Notes: generated by a model not told the origin, from the letters alone. A stretch of DNA of 64,000 nt from Oscillospiraceae bacterium (GCA_900752435.1 CAADVD010000043.1:25956-89955), one strand, 5' to 3'. Shown: positions 25,058-34,382, counted from the first letter of the stretch. Translations and numbers: made by a program.

Positions 25058-27490
25058 ATGGTTCAGCAAAAGCTTCAGGACGGCTGGCAATTGCAAATTG
25101 TGCAGACCGGTGAGACGATGGCGGCTGTGGTGCCTGGTTCGGTGTACGGTGATTTGCTCCGAAACGGCAGGATGGAGAATCCGTTTTGGCGCGACAACGA
25201 GGATGCGGCACTGCGGCTGATGGACAATGATTTTTTGTATACGGCGCAGTTTGACGTTTGTCCGGAGGTACTGGAATGTGAGCAGGTGCTTCTGCGGTGC
25301 GAGGGACTGGACACGGTGGCTCAGCTCACCTTAAACGGTGAGGCGTTGGGCGAGGTGTGCAACCAGCATCGTACATGGGAATTTGACGTGAGGGAACTGC
25401 TTCGGCCGGCGGGGAATGAACTGCGCATTTTGTTCCATTCTCCGACCCGATACATCAAGGAGCAATATGCCAAGGTGAAAGCGGACGGCTCAGAGGAATG
25501 CTCCGTCGGGTTTCCGCTTCTTCGCAAGGCGCACTGCATGTTCGGCTGGGATTGGGGGCCGAGGCTTCCTGACGCCGGTATTTGGCGCGATATTTTATTG
25601 CTGGGCATCAACGAAGCGCGGATTGACAGCGTGTATATCACCCAGCATCACCACGATGGACGGGTGGAGCTGGAATTTGATGTGCAGGCCGATGTTTGCT
25701 GTGAGGATGCGGAGATTTCTTATGCCGTGACGCTGACTGCGCCGGATGGAACGGAGACGGCGGAGATGGATTCGCCAGCGTGCATGACGGTGGAACGGCC
25801 TCAGCTTTGGTGGCCGAACGGTTATGGGGAACAGCCGCTGTATACGGTGGAAGTGGTGCTGTTGGCCGACGGGGAACCGGTCGATGTGTGGAAACGGCGC
25901 ATTGGACTGCGCACGGTGACCATGCGCATTGAACCGGATGAATACGGCGAGAGCTTTGCGCATGAGGTCAATGGCGTGGCCATCTTTGGGATGGGGGCGG
26001 ATTACATTCCAGAGGACAACCTGTTTGGACGCATTACACCGGAGCGCACACGCAAGCTGTTGGAGCAGTGCAAGGCGGCCAACTTCAATGCGATTCGCGT
26101 TTGGGGCGGCGGCTACTATCCGGACGATTGGTTTTACGACATCTGCGACGAGCTGGGGCTGTTGGTGTGGCAGGATATGATGTTTGCCTGTGCGGTCTAT
26201 GAGCTGACGGACGAATTTGAAGAAAACATCGTACAGGAGCTGATCGATAACATCAAGCGCCTGCGCCATCACGCTTCGCTGGGGCTGTGGTGCGGCAACA
26301 ACGAAATGGAAATGTTTGTGGATCGGGGCAACTGGGTGAACACACCGAAGCAAAAGGCGGATTACATCAAAATGTACGAGTACATTTTCCCGAAGGTGCT
26401 GAAGGAATACGACCCGAATACGTTCTATTGGCCGGCCAGCCCGTCCTCGGGCGGTTCGTTTGATTGTCCGAACGATGAGAACCGCGGCGATGTGCATTAT
26501 TGGGATGTTTGGCACGGCAACAAGCCGTTCAGCGAATATCGCAAATTCTTCTTCCGCTATGCGTCCGAATTTGGCTTCCAGTCGTTTCCGTGTGAAAAAA
26601 CGGTGGAGAGCTTTACTCTGCCGGAGGATCGGAATATCTTTTCCTATGTGATGGAGAAGCATCAGCGCAACGCATCGGCGAACGGGAAAATCATGAATTA
26701 TCTGTATCAAACGTACTGCTATCCGACCAATTTTGGCACACTGCTGTATGCTTCCCAGATGTTACAGGCCGAGGCGGTCAAGTACGGTGTGGAGCATTGG
26801 CGCAGAAACCGCGGACGGTGCATGGGCGCGATTTATTGGCAGCTCAACGACTGCTGGCCGGTGGCAAGCTGGGCGTCCATTGATTATTACGGCCGCTGGA
26901 AAGCGCTTCATTATTATGCGAAACGCTTCTTTGCTCCGGTGATGCTGTCCTGCTGTGAAGAGGGGACTATGACGCAGGAACCGAACGTCAACGCGGAGAT
27001 GCAGGACATCGAAAAGAGCATCCGGCTCAACGTTGCCAATGAGACGATGCGGGAGCGTACCGGCGTGGTTCGCTGGGCACTGCGCAGCGCGGACGCTTCG
27101 GTGGTGCAATTCGGTGAGGAGAGCGTGTGCGTACCGGCGCTTTGCAGTGTTTGGCTGGATAAGGTTTGCTTCCCACAGGCGGATTTGCATGGGCAGTATG
27201 TGAGCTTTGAGCTGGAGATGGAAGGAGAAGTGATCTCCTCCGGTACGGTGCTGTTCTGTGCGCCGAAGCATTTTTCGTTCTTGGATCCACGGCTTACGGT
27301 GGAAGTGGACGGTGATGAGTTGGTGGTGACGGCGCAGGCATATGCCAAAGGCGTGGAACTGCTCAATGAGAACGAAGACTGGATTTTAGAGGACAATTAT
27401 TTTGATATGAATGCCGGAACGCGGCGTGTGAAGATTTTGAGCGGTGAGGCCGTCGGAATTCATGTGCGGAGTGTGTTTGACATTCGCTAG
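25058..27490 (+). CDS. beta-mannosidase-type glycoside hydrolase family 2
   Basis: A cytosolic 810-residue exo-glycosidase releasing beta-mannose or a related sugar. It has the GH2 order: sugar-binding jelly roll (1-190), immunoglobulin-like domain (190-290), TIM barrel (290-620) and C-terminal beta domains. The acid/base Glu is in WCGNNEMEMF, the nucleophile Glu in RYASEFGFQSFP, and IYWQLNDCWPVASW is the mannosidase-like region. The frame opens at 24941; the ATG at 25058 has GAAAGGA 9 nt upstream. A TATACT at 24998-25003 may be its -10. There are no sugar transporters beside it. Confidence 0.88.
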   Translation: MVQQKLQDGWQLQIVQTGETMAAVVPGSVYGDLLRNGRMENPFWRDNEDAALRLMDNDFLYTAQFDVCPEVLECEQVLLRCEGLDTVAQLTLNGEALGEVCNQHRTWEFDVRELLRPAGNELRILFHSPTRYIKEQYAKVKADGSEECSVGFPLLRKAHCMFGWDWGPRLPDAGIWRDILLLGINEARIDSVYITQHHHDGRVELEFDVQADVCCEDAEISYAVTLTAPDGTETAEMDSPACMTVERPQLWWPNGYGEQPLYTVEVVLLADGEPVDVWKRRIGLRTVTMRIEPDEYGESFAHEVNGVAIFGMGADYIPEDNLFGRITPERTRKLLEQCKAANFNAIRVWGGGYYPDDWFYDICDELGLLVWQDMMFACAVYELTDEFEENIVQELIDNIKRLRHHASLGLWCGNNEMEMFVDRGNWVNTPKQKADYIKMYEYIFPKVLKEYDPNTFYWPASPSSGGSFDCPNDENRGDVHYWDVWHGNKPFSEYRKFFFRYASEFGFQSFPCEKTVESFTLPEDRNIFSYVMEKHQRNASANGKIMNYLYQTYCYPTNFGTLLYASQMLQAEAVKYGVEHWRRNRGRCMGAIYWQLNDCWPVASWASIDYYGRWKALHYYAKRFFAPVMLSCCEEGTMTQEPNVNAEMQDIEKSIRLNVANETMRERTGVVRWALRSADASVVQFGEESVCVPALCSVWLDKVCFPQADLHGQYVSFELEMEGEVISSGTVLFCAPKHFSFLDPRLTVEVDGDELVVTAQAYAKGVELLNENEDWILEDNYFDMNAGTRRVKILSGEAVGIHVRSVFDIR

Positions 27491-27494
27491 ATAC

Positions 27495-27533
27495 AAGCGG
27501 TTGATTTTCAAGCTGAAAATCAACCGCTTTTTT
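27495..27533 (+). terminator. intrinsic terminator of the beta-mannosidase gene
   Basis: AAGCGGTTGATTTTCA pairs with TGAAAATCAACCGCTT around a 3-nt loop, followed by TTTT. Confidence 0.92.
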
Positions 27534-27582
27534 GCCGCTTCCGATAAAATTACGAAAGAATGAAAAAGAATCGAAAAAAGTG

Positions 27583-27611
27583 TTGACAAACTGTGTTAGT
27601 GGTGGTAAACT
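27583..27611 (+). promoter_or_regulatory. promoter of the feo operon
   Basis: TTGACA 27583-27588, a 17-nt spacer, TAAACT 27606-27611. An inverted TTAGT/ACTAA pair (27596-27600, 27609-27613) overlaps the -10. Confidence 0.75.
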
Positions 27612-27620
27612 AAAGCTTGG

Positions 27621-27675
27621 AAAAGGTTAGATGTTGCTAACCTTTTAATTCAAACTCTTGGTTAGCAAGAGCTAA
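27621..27675 (+). promoter_or_regulatory. two TTAGC-N4-GCTAA-type boxes before feoA
   Basis: Box 1, TTAGATGTTGCTAA (27627-27640), sits in a 10-bp inverted repeat AAAAGGTTAG/CTAACCTTTT. Box 2, TTAGCAAGAGCTAA (27662-27675), is exact. The ZIP gene has the exact form at 23750-23763. These look like sites of a DtxR/IdeR/MntR-type metal regulator; the regulator itself is not in the window. Confidence 0.6.
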
Positions 27676-27693
27676 TTGTTGGGAGGAGGAACA

Positions 27694-27909
27694 ATGATGC
27701 CTTTGACGATGGCAGAATCTGGAGCGGCAAAACGCATTCAGCAAATCAATGGAAAAGACGAAACCAAACGTTTTTTGGAATCGTTGGGCTTTGTAGTGGG
27801 AGGCACGGTTACGGTGATTTCTGAGATGGGCGGCAATATGATTGTCAACGTCAAAGACACGCGCGTGGCAATCAGTAAGGGCATGGCCAACCGTATCGTG
27901 GTTGAATAA
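27694..27909 (+). CDS. feoA: FeoA family protein (first copy)
   Basis: A 71-residue SH3-like protein that assists FeoB in ferrous iron uptake. The FeoA pattern is clear: RFLESLGFVVGGTVTVISEMGGNMIVNVKD. GGAGGAGG lies 5 nt before the ATG; a second ATG follows directly. First gene of feoA-feoA-feoB plus the Cys-rich protein. Confidence 0.92.
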   Translation: MMPLTMAESGAAKRIQQINGKDETKRFLESLGFVVGGTVTVISEMGGNMIVNVKDTRVAISKGMANRIVVE

Positions 27910-27930
27910 TAGAAGAAAGGGAGAGAACGG

Positions 27931-28152
27931 ATGAAAACACTGAAAGATATCAAGTGCGGACAGACCGTCACCGTGCAGAAACTGCATGGCACCGGTGCGG
28001 TCAAACGCCGCATGATGGACATGGGATTGACCAAAGGTGTGGAGATCTATGTTCGCAAAGTGGCACCGCTGGGAGATCCGGTGGAGGTTACCATTCGTGG
28101 CTATGAGCTGTCTATCCGCAAAGCGGATGCAGAAATGGTGGAAGTCGGTTAA
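27931..28152 (+). CDS. feoA: FeoA family protein (second copy)
   Basis: 73 residues, the second SH3-like FeoA in tandem. RRMMDMGLTKGVEIYVRKVAPLGDPVEVTIRGYELSIR, split here over the core strands, is the canonical FeoA signature, and closer to the family norm than the first copy. Starts 21 bp after the first copy, with AAGGGAGAG upstream. Confidence 0.95.
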   Translation: MKTLKDIKCGQTVTVQKLHGTGAVKRRMMDMGLTKGVEIYVRKVAPLGDPVEVTIRGYELSIRKADAEMVEVG

Positions 28153-28207
28153 GGAAGATTCGTTTCTTCTGATATTGGCGATAAATTAGTTTGAAGGAGC
28201 GGCAAAT

Positions 28208-30400
28208 ATGGCGATTAAAATTGCGCTGGCAGGGAACCCGAACTGTGGTAAAACCACCTTGTTCAACAGCCTGACCGGCTCCAGCCAATACGTCGGTAAC
28301 TGGCCGGGCGTAACGGTTGAGAAAAAAGAAGGACATTTGAAGGGGCACAAGGATGTCATTATCCAGGACTTGCCCGGTATTTATTCTTTGTCTCCCTACA
28401 CCTTGGAAGAGGTTGTAGCACGTAACTATTTGGTTCGACAGAAACCGGATGCGATTTTGAATATTGTGGACGGTACCAATATTGAGCGTAACTTGTATTT
28501 GACGACACAGTTGATTGAGCTTGGCTTGCCGGTTGTGGTTGCCATCAACATGATCGACTTGGTTCGCAAAAACGGCGACCGCATTGATTTGCAGAAGCTG
28601 GGTGCGGAGCTTGGCTGTGAAGTGGTGGAAATCAGTGCGCTGAAAGGCGAGGGCGGCGTGGCCGCAGCTGAAAAAGCGATTGCATTGGCACAGACTCAAA
28701 AAGCTGGAGAATTGCCGCATGTATTTACGGGCAGTGTGGAGCATGCGATTGCACACATTGAGGAATCCATTTCCGATAAGGTGGATGCGCAGTATCTTCG
28801 TTGGTATGCGATCAAGGTTTTTGAACGCGATGAAAAGATTCAGGAAGATTTGCAGTTGGACGCATCGCTGGCGAGCCATTTGGAAGCGCACATTGCGGAC
28901 TGCGAAGCAGAGTTGGATGACGACGCGGAAAGCATCATCACCAACCAGCGTTATGAGTACATCAGCGGCATTGTGAAAAAAGCGGTGAAAAAGAAAAAAT
29001 CCAAGGATGGCTTGACGACCTCGGATAAGATTGACCGCATTTTGACCAACCGTATTTTGGCTTTGCCAATCTTTGCTGTCATTATGTTTTTGGTTTATTC
29101 CATTGCAATGGGCAGCTTCCCATTTTCCATCGGTACGATGGGAACAGACTGGGCGAATGACGTCCTGTTCGGTGAATGGGTGCCAAACGGTGTGGACGCT
29201 CTGTTGGGCGCGTTGAATGTTCAAGAAGGCGGCATTTTGTACGGCCTGATTCAGGACGGTATCGTCGCCGGTGTTGGTGCGGTTCTGGGCTTTGTACCGC
29301 AGATGCTGGTGCTGTTCCTGCTTTTGTCCATCATGGAAGACGTGGGCTACATGGCTCGTGTTGCATTCATCATGGACCGTATCTTCCGTCGTTTCGGTTT
29401 GTCCGGTAAGAGCTTTATCCCGATGCTGGTGGCAACGGGCTGCGGCGTTCCGGGTATCATGGCTTCTCGTACCATTGAGCAGGACCGTGACCGTAAAATG
29501 ACGATCATGACCACGGGCTTTATTCCCTGCGGCGCAAAAATGCCGATCATCGGTTTGTTTGCCGGTGCAATTTTCGGCGGTTCTGCGCTGGTGGCGGTTT
29601 CGGCGTTCTTCATCGGTATTGCGGCAGTCATTGTAACGGGTATCATGCTGAAGAAGTTTAAAATGTTTGCAGGCGAACCGGCTCCGTTCGTGATGGAGTT
29701 GCCGGCTTACCATGCACCGTCTGTGGGCAACGTACTGCGTGCGACTTGGGAACGCGGCTGGTCGTTCATCAAACGTGCCGGAACCATCATTTTGCTCAGC
29801 TCCATCGTGCTCTGGTTCTTGCAGGGCTTCGGTATTGTGGACGGCAGTTTGCAGCAGGTTGAGGACAACAACACTTCACTGCTGGCTGACTTCGGCAATG
29901 CGTTTGCTTGGCTCTTTGCTCCTTTGGGCTGGGTCGGCGACTGGGCTTGGAAAGCGGCCGTTGCAACCATTACCGGCTTGATTGCAAAAGAAGAGGTTGT
30001 CAATACCTTCGGTGTGTTGTATCATTATTCGGGAGAGCTTTCGGAGAGCGGCGACGAAATCTGGACTCTGGTGGCTGGCGATTTCACCGCACTGTCTGCT
30101 TACAGCTTTATGATCTTTAACTTGCTGTGCGCTCCGTGCTTTGCGGCAATGGGTGCCATCAAACGTGAAATGAACAACTGGAAATGGACCTTGGGCGCCA
30201 TCGGTTATATGTGTGGTTTTGCCTATATCATTTCGATGATTGTTTACCAGATTGGCGGTTTGTTCACGGGTGAAGCAAGCTTTGGCGTTGGTACGGTTGT
30301 GGCGTTCATTCTGTTGGCCGGTATCATTTACTTGCTGTTCCGCAAGGGCTATCAGCCGAAAGAAGAACATCATTTGACCGACGCGGTAACAAATGCGTAA
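28208..30400 (+). CDS. feoB: ferrous iron transport protein B
   Basis: The Fe(II) transporter of the Feo system, 730 residues. The N-terminal G domain has G1 GNPNCGKTTLFN, G3 DLPGIYSL and G4 NMIDLV; a helical spacer follows to about residue 270. The membrane part contains the two Gate-type segments with conserved Cys (VATGCGVPGIM and GFIPCGAKMP). Length is typical for clostridial FeoB. Starts 55 bp after feoA2, with GAAGGAG before the ATG. Confidence 0.96.
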   Translation: MAIKIALAGNPNCGKTTLFNSLTGSSQYVGNWPGVTVEKKEGHLKGHKDVIIQDLPGIYSLSPYTLEEVVARNYLVRQKPDAILNIVDGTNIERNLYLTTQLIELGLPVVVAINMIDLVRKNGDRIDLQKLGAELGCEVVEISALKGEGGVAAAEKAIALAQTQKAGELPHVFTGSVEHAIAHIEESISDKVDAQYLRWYAIKVFERDEKIQEDLQLDASLASHLEAHIADCEAELDDDAESIITNQRYEYISGIVKKAVKKKKSKDGLTTSDKIDRILTNRILALPIFAVIMFLVYSIAMGSFPFSIGTMGTDWANDVLFGEWVPNGVDALLGALNVQEGGILYGLIQDGIVAGVGAVLGFVPQMLVLFLLLSIMEDVGYMARVAFIMDRIFRRFGLSGKSFIPMLVATGCGVPGIMASRTIEQDRDRKMTIMTTGFIPCGAKMPIIGLFAGAIFGGSALVAVSAFFIGIAAVIVTGIMLKKFKMFAGEPAPFVMELPAYHAPSVGNVLRATWERGWSFIKRAGTIILLSSIVLWFLQGFGIVDGSLQQVEDNNTSLLADFGNAFAWLFAPLGWVGDWAWKAAVATITGLIAKEEVVNTFGVLYHYSGELSESGDEIWTLVAGDFTALSAYSFMIFNLLCAPCFAAMGAIKREMNNWKWTLGAIGYMCGFAYIISMIVYQIGGLFTGEASFGVGTVVAFILLAGIIYLLFRKGYQPKEEHHLTDAVTNA

Positions 30401-30421
30401 TGAAGGAATGGAAAGGTGTGT

Positions 30422-30601
30422 ATGACGATGCCGGAGATGGTTGGAAATGCGATTGTGATTTTGCTGTTGGTTGTGCTGGTTGTGTTTGCCGCGCGTTCCT
30501 TGTGGAAGTCGCACAAGTCCGGCGGTCAGTGCACCGGAGACTGTAGTCATTGCGGCGGCTGCGGATGCAAGCCTGCTGCAAAGAGTAAGAAAAAGTCTTA
30601 A
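30422..30601 (+). CDS. FeoB-associated Cys-rich membrane protein
   Basis: 59 residues: one transmembrane helix (NAIVILLLVVLVVFAARSLW) followed by a cysteine cluster C-x3-C-x2-C-x2-C-x-C and a lysine-rich tail. This small family regularly follows feoB in Firmicutes and is thought to help iron passage. ATG 30422 has GGAAAGG 5 nt upstream; a GTG at 30416 is possible. Confidence 0.9.
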   Translation: MTMPEMVGNAIVILLLVVLVVFAARSLWKSHKSGGQCTGDCSHCGGCGCKPAAKSKKKS

Positions 30602-30616
30602 AATTTCTCAATAAAG

Positions 30617-30660
30617 AAGCGAGTTCGGTATTCCTGAAAAGGAGAACCGAACTCGCTTTT
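30617..30660. terminator. bidirectional terminator, feo operon / alkD-like gene
   Basis: AAGCGAGTTCGGT (30617-30629) pairs with ACCGAACTCGCTT (30646-30658), followed by TTTT. It also lies just past the minus-strand stop at 30662. Confidence 0.9.
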
Positions 30661-30661
30661 G

Positions 30662-31345
30662 TTATGACCGTTTCATATGACGGATCTGTGTTTTGGTTTC
30701 CGGAGAGATTTGCTTGGATTCGATGATTTTTTGCAGGGCTTTGTTGTAGGTAAAATCGTCCAGTGTGTTTTGCTGAAGATAGGCCATGGTAAGGTTGGGA
30801 TAGCCAATAAAGGCGATGGAAAGCGCCCATGCCACTGCCATGCGAACGTAGTAACCGTCGTGTTGGACGCTGTCCAACAGGGACAGAACGCGGTCGATGT
30901 GCGCATCGTCCAAATAGTAGAACAACAGCATGACGACACCGAATCGGACGACAAATTCACGCGTATCGGCCAGACAGGGAAGGATAAAATCCCAGAATGG
31001 GTTCGGATAAGCCTTGGCCAGCTTGAGCCCGCTGCAAAAGCTGTCGCAGGTTGACCAGTTGTCGATTTTGGGCAGAAAATGGGTGATGTAGGGAAAGAGC
31101 TCGTCCGGCTCAGCCTGCACATAGCCGATGGTCATGCCTTGCAGCATGATTTCCTCAAAGGTATCGTCACAGGCATGGGTCAGATAATGCCGCCAGTCGC
31201 CTTTTGCCAGCTTGCGGGCCAGTGTGCGCAGTTTGGGCAGACGCACGCCCAGCAGATTGTGAACATCGGGAAGAAGACGGGCGGAAAAGGCCTGAAAATC
31301 CGGTTCCGCCCATGCCTCAAGCTGTTGTTTGATGGTGTTATTCAT
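30662..31345 (-). CDS. DNA alkylation repair protein (AlkD-like)
   Basis: 227 residues of HEAT-like helical repeats, the AlkC/AlkD glycosylase family that excises N3/N7-alkylated purines. Family residues include DNWSTCDSFCSGL and the YYVRMAVAWALSIAFI repeat with its Arg/Trp. Last gene of the MarR-MATE-AlkD operon, 38 bp after the MATE gene. Pairing efflux with alkylation repair suggests a response to a DNA-damaging compound; that is inference. Confidence 0.88.
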   Translation of the reverse strand: MNNTIKQQLEAWAEPDFQAFSARLLPDVHNLLGVRLPKLRTLARKLAKGDWRHYLTHACDDTFEEIMLQGMTIGYVQAEPDELFPYITHFLPKIDNWSTCDSFCSGLKLAKAYPNPFWDFILPCLADTREFVVRFGVVMLLFYYLDDAHIDRVLSLLDSVQHDGYYVRMAVAWALSIAFIGYPNLTMAYLQQNTLDDFTYNKALQKIIESKQISPETKTQIRHMKRS

Positions 31346-31383
31346 AAAGACTTCCTTATCGCTGAATTATTTGACTGTATCGA

Positions 31384-32715
31384 TTACGCATAATGATATT
31401 GTTTCCGCTTGGTGATAAAGAACAGCACGGTCACCACAAGCGCCATCAATTCGGCCACCACAATGGCCAGCCAAATGCCATTGATGCCGAGGAAAATAGG
31501 CAGAATCAACACAACGATTATCTGGAATAACAGCGTCCGCAAAAAGGAAATCGTTGCGGAAACGGCACCGTTGTTCAGTGCGGTAAAGAATGCAGAACCG
31601 AAAATATTGAAGCCGGTCACCAGAAAAGACAGCGAATACAGCCGGAAGCCATGCTTGGTCAGGGCAAACAACTCCTCATCGTAGCCTACAAATATCTTGG
31701 ACAGCGAGTCGGACAATCCCACCGCCAACAGCGTGAGCACGATGCCTGCGATTCCAATTAGGGTCAAACTCTTTCGAGACAGACTTTTTAGTTCCCCGTG
31801 ATTGGCCGCTCCATAATGGTAGCCGACGATGGGAGCACTGCCGATGGAGTATCCTAAAAAGATGGATACAAAAATTAAGTTTACATACATGATTACACCA
31901 TAGGCGGCAACGCCGTTTTCACCGACCAAACGCATTAACTGGAAATTGTATAACATGTTGACCAAAGACATGGAAACGTTGGTCATCAATTCGGAGGAGC
32001 CGTTGGTGCAGGCTTTGAGCAGTGCGCGGCCGTCCCATTTTGCGCTGCTGATGCGAAGCCGGCTGTTGTTTGAACGCATAAAATAGAAAATGGGCACAAT
32101 GCCGCCGACCACTTGGCTGAGTGCCGTTGCAACAGCGGCGCCAGCAACACCCCAATGAAACACGGCAATAAACAGAAAATCCAACACCATGTTGGTCAGC
32201 CCAGCGGCAACGGTGATGCCTAAGCCCAGCTGTGGTTTTTCTGCCGTGACAAAGAAGCTTTGGAATACATTTTGCAGCATAAAGGCCGTCAGCGATACCA
32301 GCAGGATGCGTCCATACAGCACGCAATCGTCAATCATATTTTCAGTGGCGCCCATCGCCATGGCAACGGGGCGAATGCCAATCTGCCCGAGAATCGTCAG
32401 CAGAATACCGCCGGCAATCGTCACATAAACCAGCATGGAAAAATATTGGTTTGCCTTTTCGAGGTTTCCTTCGCCCATTGTCTTGGCCACAATGGCGCTT
32501 CCGCCTGTGCCAATCATAAAACCGAGCGCGCCCAATATCATCAGAAGCGGCATAATCAAATTGACGGCCGCAAAGGGAGTTTTTCCGACAAAATTGGACA
32601 CGAACAACCCGTCAACGACGCCATAGATGGATGTGAAGATCATCATAACCACGGACGGCAGTACAAACCGCAGTAGTTTTTGGTATGAAAAATGTTCCGA
32701 TAATTGAATTCTCAT
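31384..32715 (-). CDS. MATE family efflux transporter
   Basis: 443 residues, 12 hydrophobic segments, MATE/NorM-like (FVLPSVVMMIFTSIYGVVDG at the start, MPLLMILGALGFMIGTGGSA). It is expected to export a toxic compound by cation antiport. It lies 37 bp after the MarR gene, so it is probably under that regulator. Confidence 0.92.
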   Translation of the reverse strand: MRIQLSEHFSYQKLLRFVLPSVVMMIFTSIYGVVDGLFVSNFVGKTPFAAVNLIMPLLMILGALGFMIGTGGSAIVAKTMGEGNLEKANQYFSMLVYVTIAGGILLTILGQIGIRPVAMAMGATENMIDDCVLYGRILLVSLTAFMLQNVFQSFFVTAEKPQLGLGITVAAGLTNMVLDFLFIAVFHWGVAGAAVATALSQVVGGIVPIFYFMRSNNSRLRISSAKWDGRALLKACTNGSSELMTNVSMSLVNMLYNFQLMRLVGENGVAAYGVIMYVNLIFVSIFLGYSIGSAPIVGYHYGAANHGELKSLSRKSLTLIGIAGIVLTLLAVGLSDSLSKIFVGYDEELFALTKHGFRLYSLSFLVTGFNIFGSAFFTALNNGAVSATISFLRTLLFQIIVVLILPIFLGINGIWLAIVVAELMALVVTVLFFITKRKQYHYA

Positions 32716-32752
32716 TTTGCATTTCTCCTAAAATCATAAGTGTGATTGGATG

Positions 32753-33214
32753 TCAGTGGGAATGTGTTTGTTGATGTTGTTCAAATGCGGATTTCATCAA
32801 ATTGTTGTATTTTCGCGTGAGTTTTGTGAGGGTACTGCGTTCTTCTTCGGTCATGGTATCCCAAATCTGTTCCTCCAATTTGAGGATGCTGTCGATGTGT
32901 TGTTCGGCAAATTGAATGCCCAAATCCGTTAAGAAAATCCGTTTTGTGCGCAAATTGTTCTCGACGGTTTCCAGCCGCACCAGTCCCTTTTTGATGAGCT
33001 GTCGGAACGCGGAATTGACCGTTTGCTTGCTCATGGAAAGCTGTTCGCTGATGTCGCGCTGGGTGCATACGCCATCGCGAATCATCACCAATGCCCAATA
33101 TTCGGCATCGGACAGCCCGCAGGCTTTTGAGAATAGGGAGAAGGTATGATCCAAATCCTTATAGGTGGCGCGAAAGGTCTCAATGGCCGCATCGTTTTGA
33201 TGGTTCTGCTTCAT
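32753..33214 (-). CDS. MarR family transcriptional regulator
   Basis: 153 residues with the winged helix QRDISEQLSMSKQTVNSAFRQLIKKGLVR and wing LRTKRIFLTDLG. The frame is open further upstream, but ATG 33214 has GGAGG 8 nt before it. It probably represses its own MATE-AlkD operon through the AGTCCGAA/TTCGGACT inverted repeat at its start site. Confidence 0.92.
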   Translation of the reverse strand: MKQNHQNDAAIETFRATYKDLDHTFSLFSKACGLSDAEYWALVMIRDGVCTQRDISEQLSMSKQTVNSAFRQLIKKGLVRLETVENNLRTKRIFLTDLGIQFAEQHIDSILKLEEQIWDTMTEEERSTLTKLTRKYNNLMKSAFEQHQQTHSH

Positions 33215-33230
33215 AGCATCGTCCTCCATA

Positions 33231-33261
33231 AGTCCGAATTCATAAAGTATTATTTCGGACT
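33231..33261 (-). promoter_or_regulatory. inverted-repeat operator of the MarR-MATE-AlkD operon
   Basis: AGTCCGAA (33231-33238) and TTCGGACT (33254-33261) form perfect 8-bp arms 15 nt apart, lying across the predicted transcription start. Confidence 0.65.
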
Positions 33262-33266
33262 TTTCT

Positions 33267-33295
33267 ATTATAGGAAATGTTGCAGAGTTTGTTAA
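33267..33295 (-). promoter_or_regulatory. promoter of the MarR-MATE-AlkD operon
   Basis: Minus strand TTAACA (33290-33295), a 17-nt spacer, TATAAT (33267-33272). Confidence 0.78.
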
Positions 33296-33323
33296 TAAGA
33301 TATTTGAATTCAATTTTCACAAA

Positions 33324-33356
33324 TAAAAAGTCCGAACAAACTGCTGTTTGCTCGGA
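33324..33356 (-). terminator. intrinsic terminator of the YitT-family gene
   Basis: On the minus strand TCCGAGCAAAC pairs with GTTTGTTCGGA (one mismatch) around a 4-nt loop, then CTTTTTATTT. Confidence 0.8.
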
Positions 33357-33366
33357 TGTTGGTATC

Positions 33367-34248
33367 TTAGATTTTTTTCGATTGCGGAGGAGGCAGACGC
33401 TTGAACCCTTCTCCCCAGATTTCATCGGCTTCTGTGACAACCAAAAAAGCGTTGGGGTCGGTTTCGTGTACGATGGATTTGAGCTTAGAAAACTGCGGGC
33501 GGCGCACGGCACAGAGCAAGACATTGCGCGGCTGTCGGCTGTATGCACCGTAACCGGACAGCAGGGTGGCGCCACGATTCAGCTCCTGCAAAATTCGCGC
33601 GGCAATTTGGTCGTGCTGGTTGGAGATGATGTAGACCATACTGCCGTTGTCGATGCCATAGAGAATGCCGTCGATCACTTTTGTCTGACAGAACAGCGCC
33701 GCCATGCCGAACAAACCGGATTCTAAGTCATGGAACACCAAGACGGAAGCGCCTAGGATGATGCCGTCGATGATCAGTAAGGCGCGGCCAATGGGAATGT
33801 GCGGCCAGCGCTGTTGGAGCAGATAGGAGAGGATGTCCACACCGCCCGTCGTTGAGCCGCGCAGAAAGATAAACGCCAATCCAGCTCCGATCAGCAATCC
33901 GGCGCAGATGGAACCCATCATCCGGTCACCGGTATAGGAAGGGATGCGCAGGATGGCTAGGCCATCGATGAAGACGGTGCTGATGAGCAGAGTACGTAGT
34001 GTTTTGCCGGTGAATGATTTTCCCAGAAAGCGGAGCGCCAGCCACAGCAGAGGAATGTTCAGCAGAAGCGTGGTCAGGCCGACGGGCAGTCCGAATAGAT
34101 GGCGGAGCATCAGCGCAACACCGGAAACACCGCCCGGCGCAATGGCGCATGGTTCGGCGAACGAGTATAGACCGACAGCCAGCAGAAGAGAGCCAAGCAG
34201 GTCAAAGAGGATGTCAACGGTGAGAGAAGGAAATTTCGGTGAACGCAT
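33367..34248 (-). CDS. YitT family membrane protein (DUF161/DUF2179)
   Basis: 293 residues: about six N-terminal hydrophobic segments with AEPCAIAPGGVSGVALMLRHLFG and RGSTTGGVDILSYLLQ, then a cytosolic DUF2179 domain with NRGATLLSGYGAYSRQPRNVLLCAVRR. Function of the family is not settled. The open frame is much longer upstream (to 34614), but ATG 34248 with AAAGGAAG before it matches the family N terminus. Confidence 0.9.
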   Translation of the reverse strand: MRSPKFPSLTVDILFDLLGSLLLAVGLYSFAEPCAIAPGGVSGVALMLRHLFGLPVGLTTLLLNIPLLWLALRFLGKSFTGKTLRTLLISTVFIDGLAILRIPSYTGDRMMGSICAGLLIGAGLAFIFLRGSTTGGVDILSYLLQQRWPHIPIGRALLIIDGIILGASVLVFHDLESGLFGMAALFCQTKVIDGILYGIDNGSMVYIISNQHDQIAARILQELNRGATLLSGYGAYSRQPRNVLLCAVRRPQFSKLKSIVHETDPNAFLVVTEADEIWGEGFKRLPPPQSKKI

Positions 34249-34334
34249 AGGGGCACTTCCTTTGCATTTTGGAATTAGTATACCCCGAAAGCGGAGGACA
34301 ATACCGAGGCAGAAAGTGTACATGGTATCGCCCT

Positions 34335-34376
34335 CAAAAAGCCCTGCACCCGTTCCTTGAAACGAGTGCAGGGCAG
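34335..34376 (-). terminator. intrinsic terminator of the zinc-ribbon gene
   Basis: Minus strand GCCCTGCACTCG pairs with CGGGTGCAGGGC (one wobble), followed by TTTTTGA. Confidence 0.85.
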
Positions 34377-34382
34377 AATTGG

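Noticed and set aside
28112..29713. 533-codon minus-strand open frame antisense to feoB
   Set aside because: The feoB frame is unmistakable; the antisense product is His/Arg/Gln-rich with no known pattern.
12366..32715. The two MATE genes considered as a duplicated segment
   Set aside because: The proteins differ throughout and sit in different operons (DUF1275-MATE and MarR-MATE-AlkD); no flanking repeats or mobility genes.
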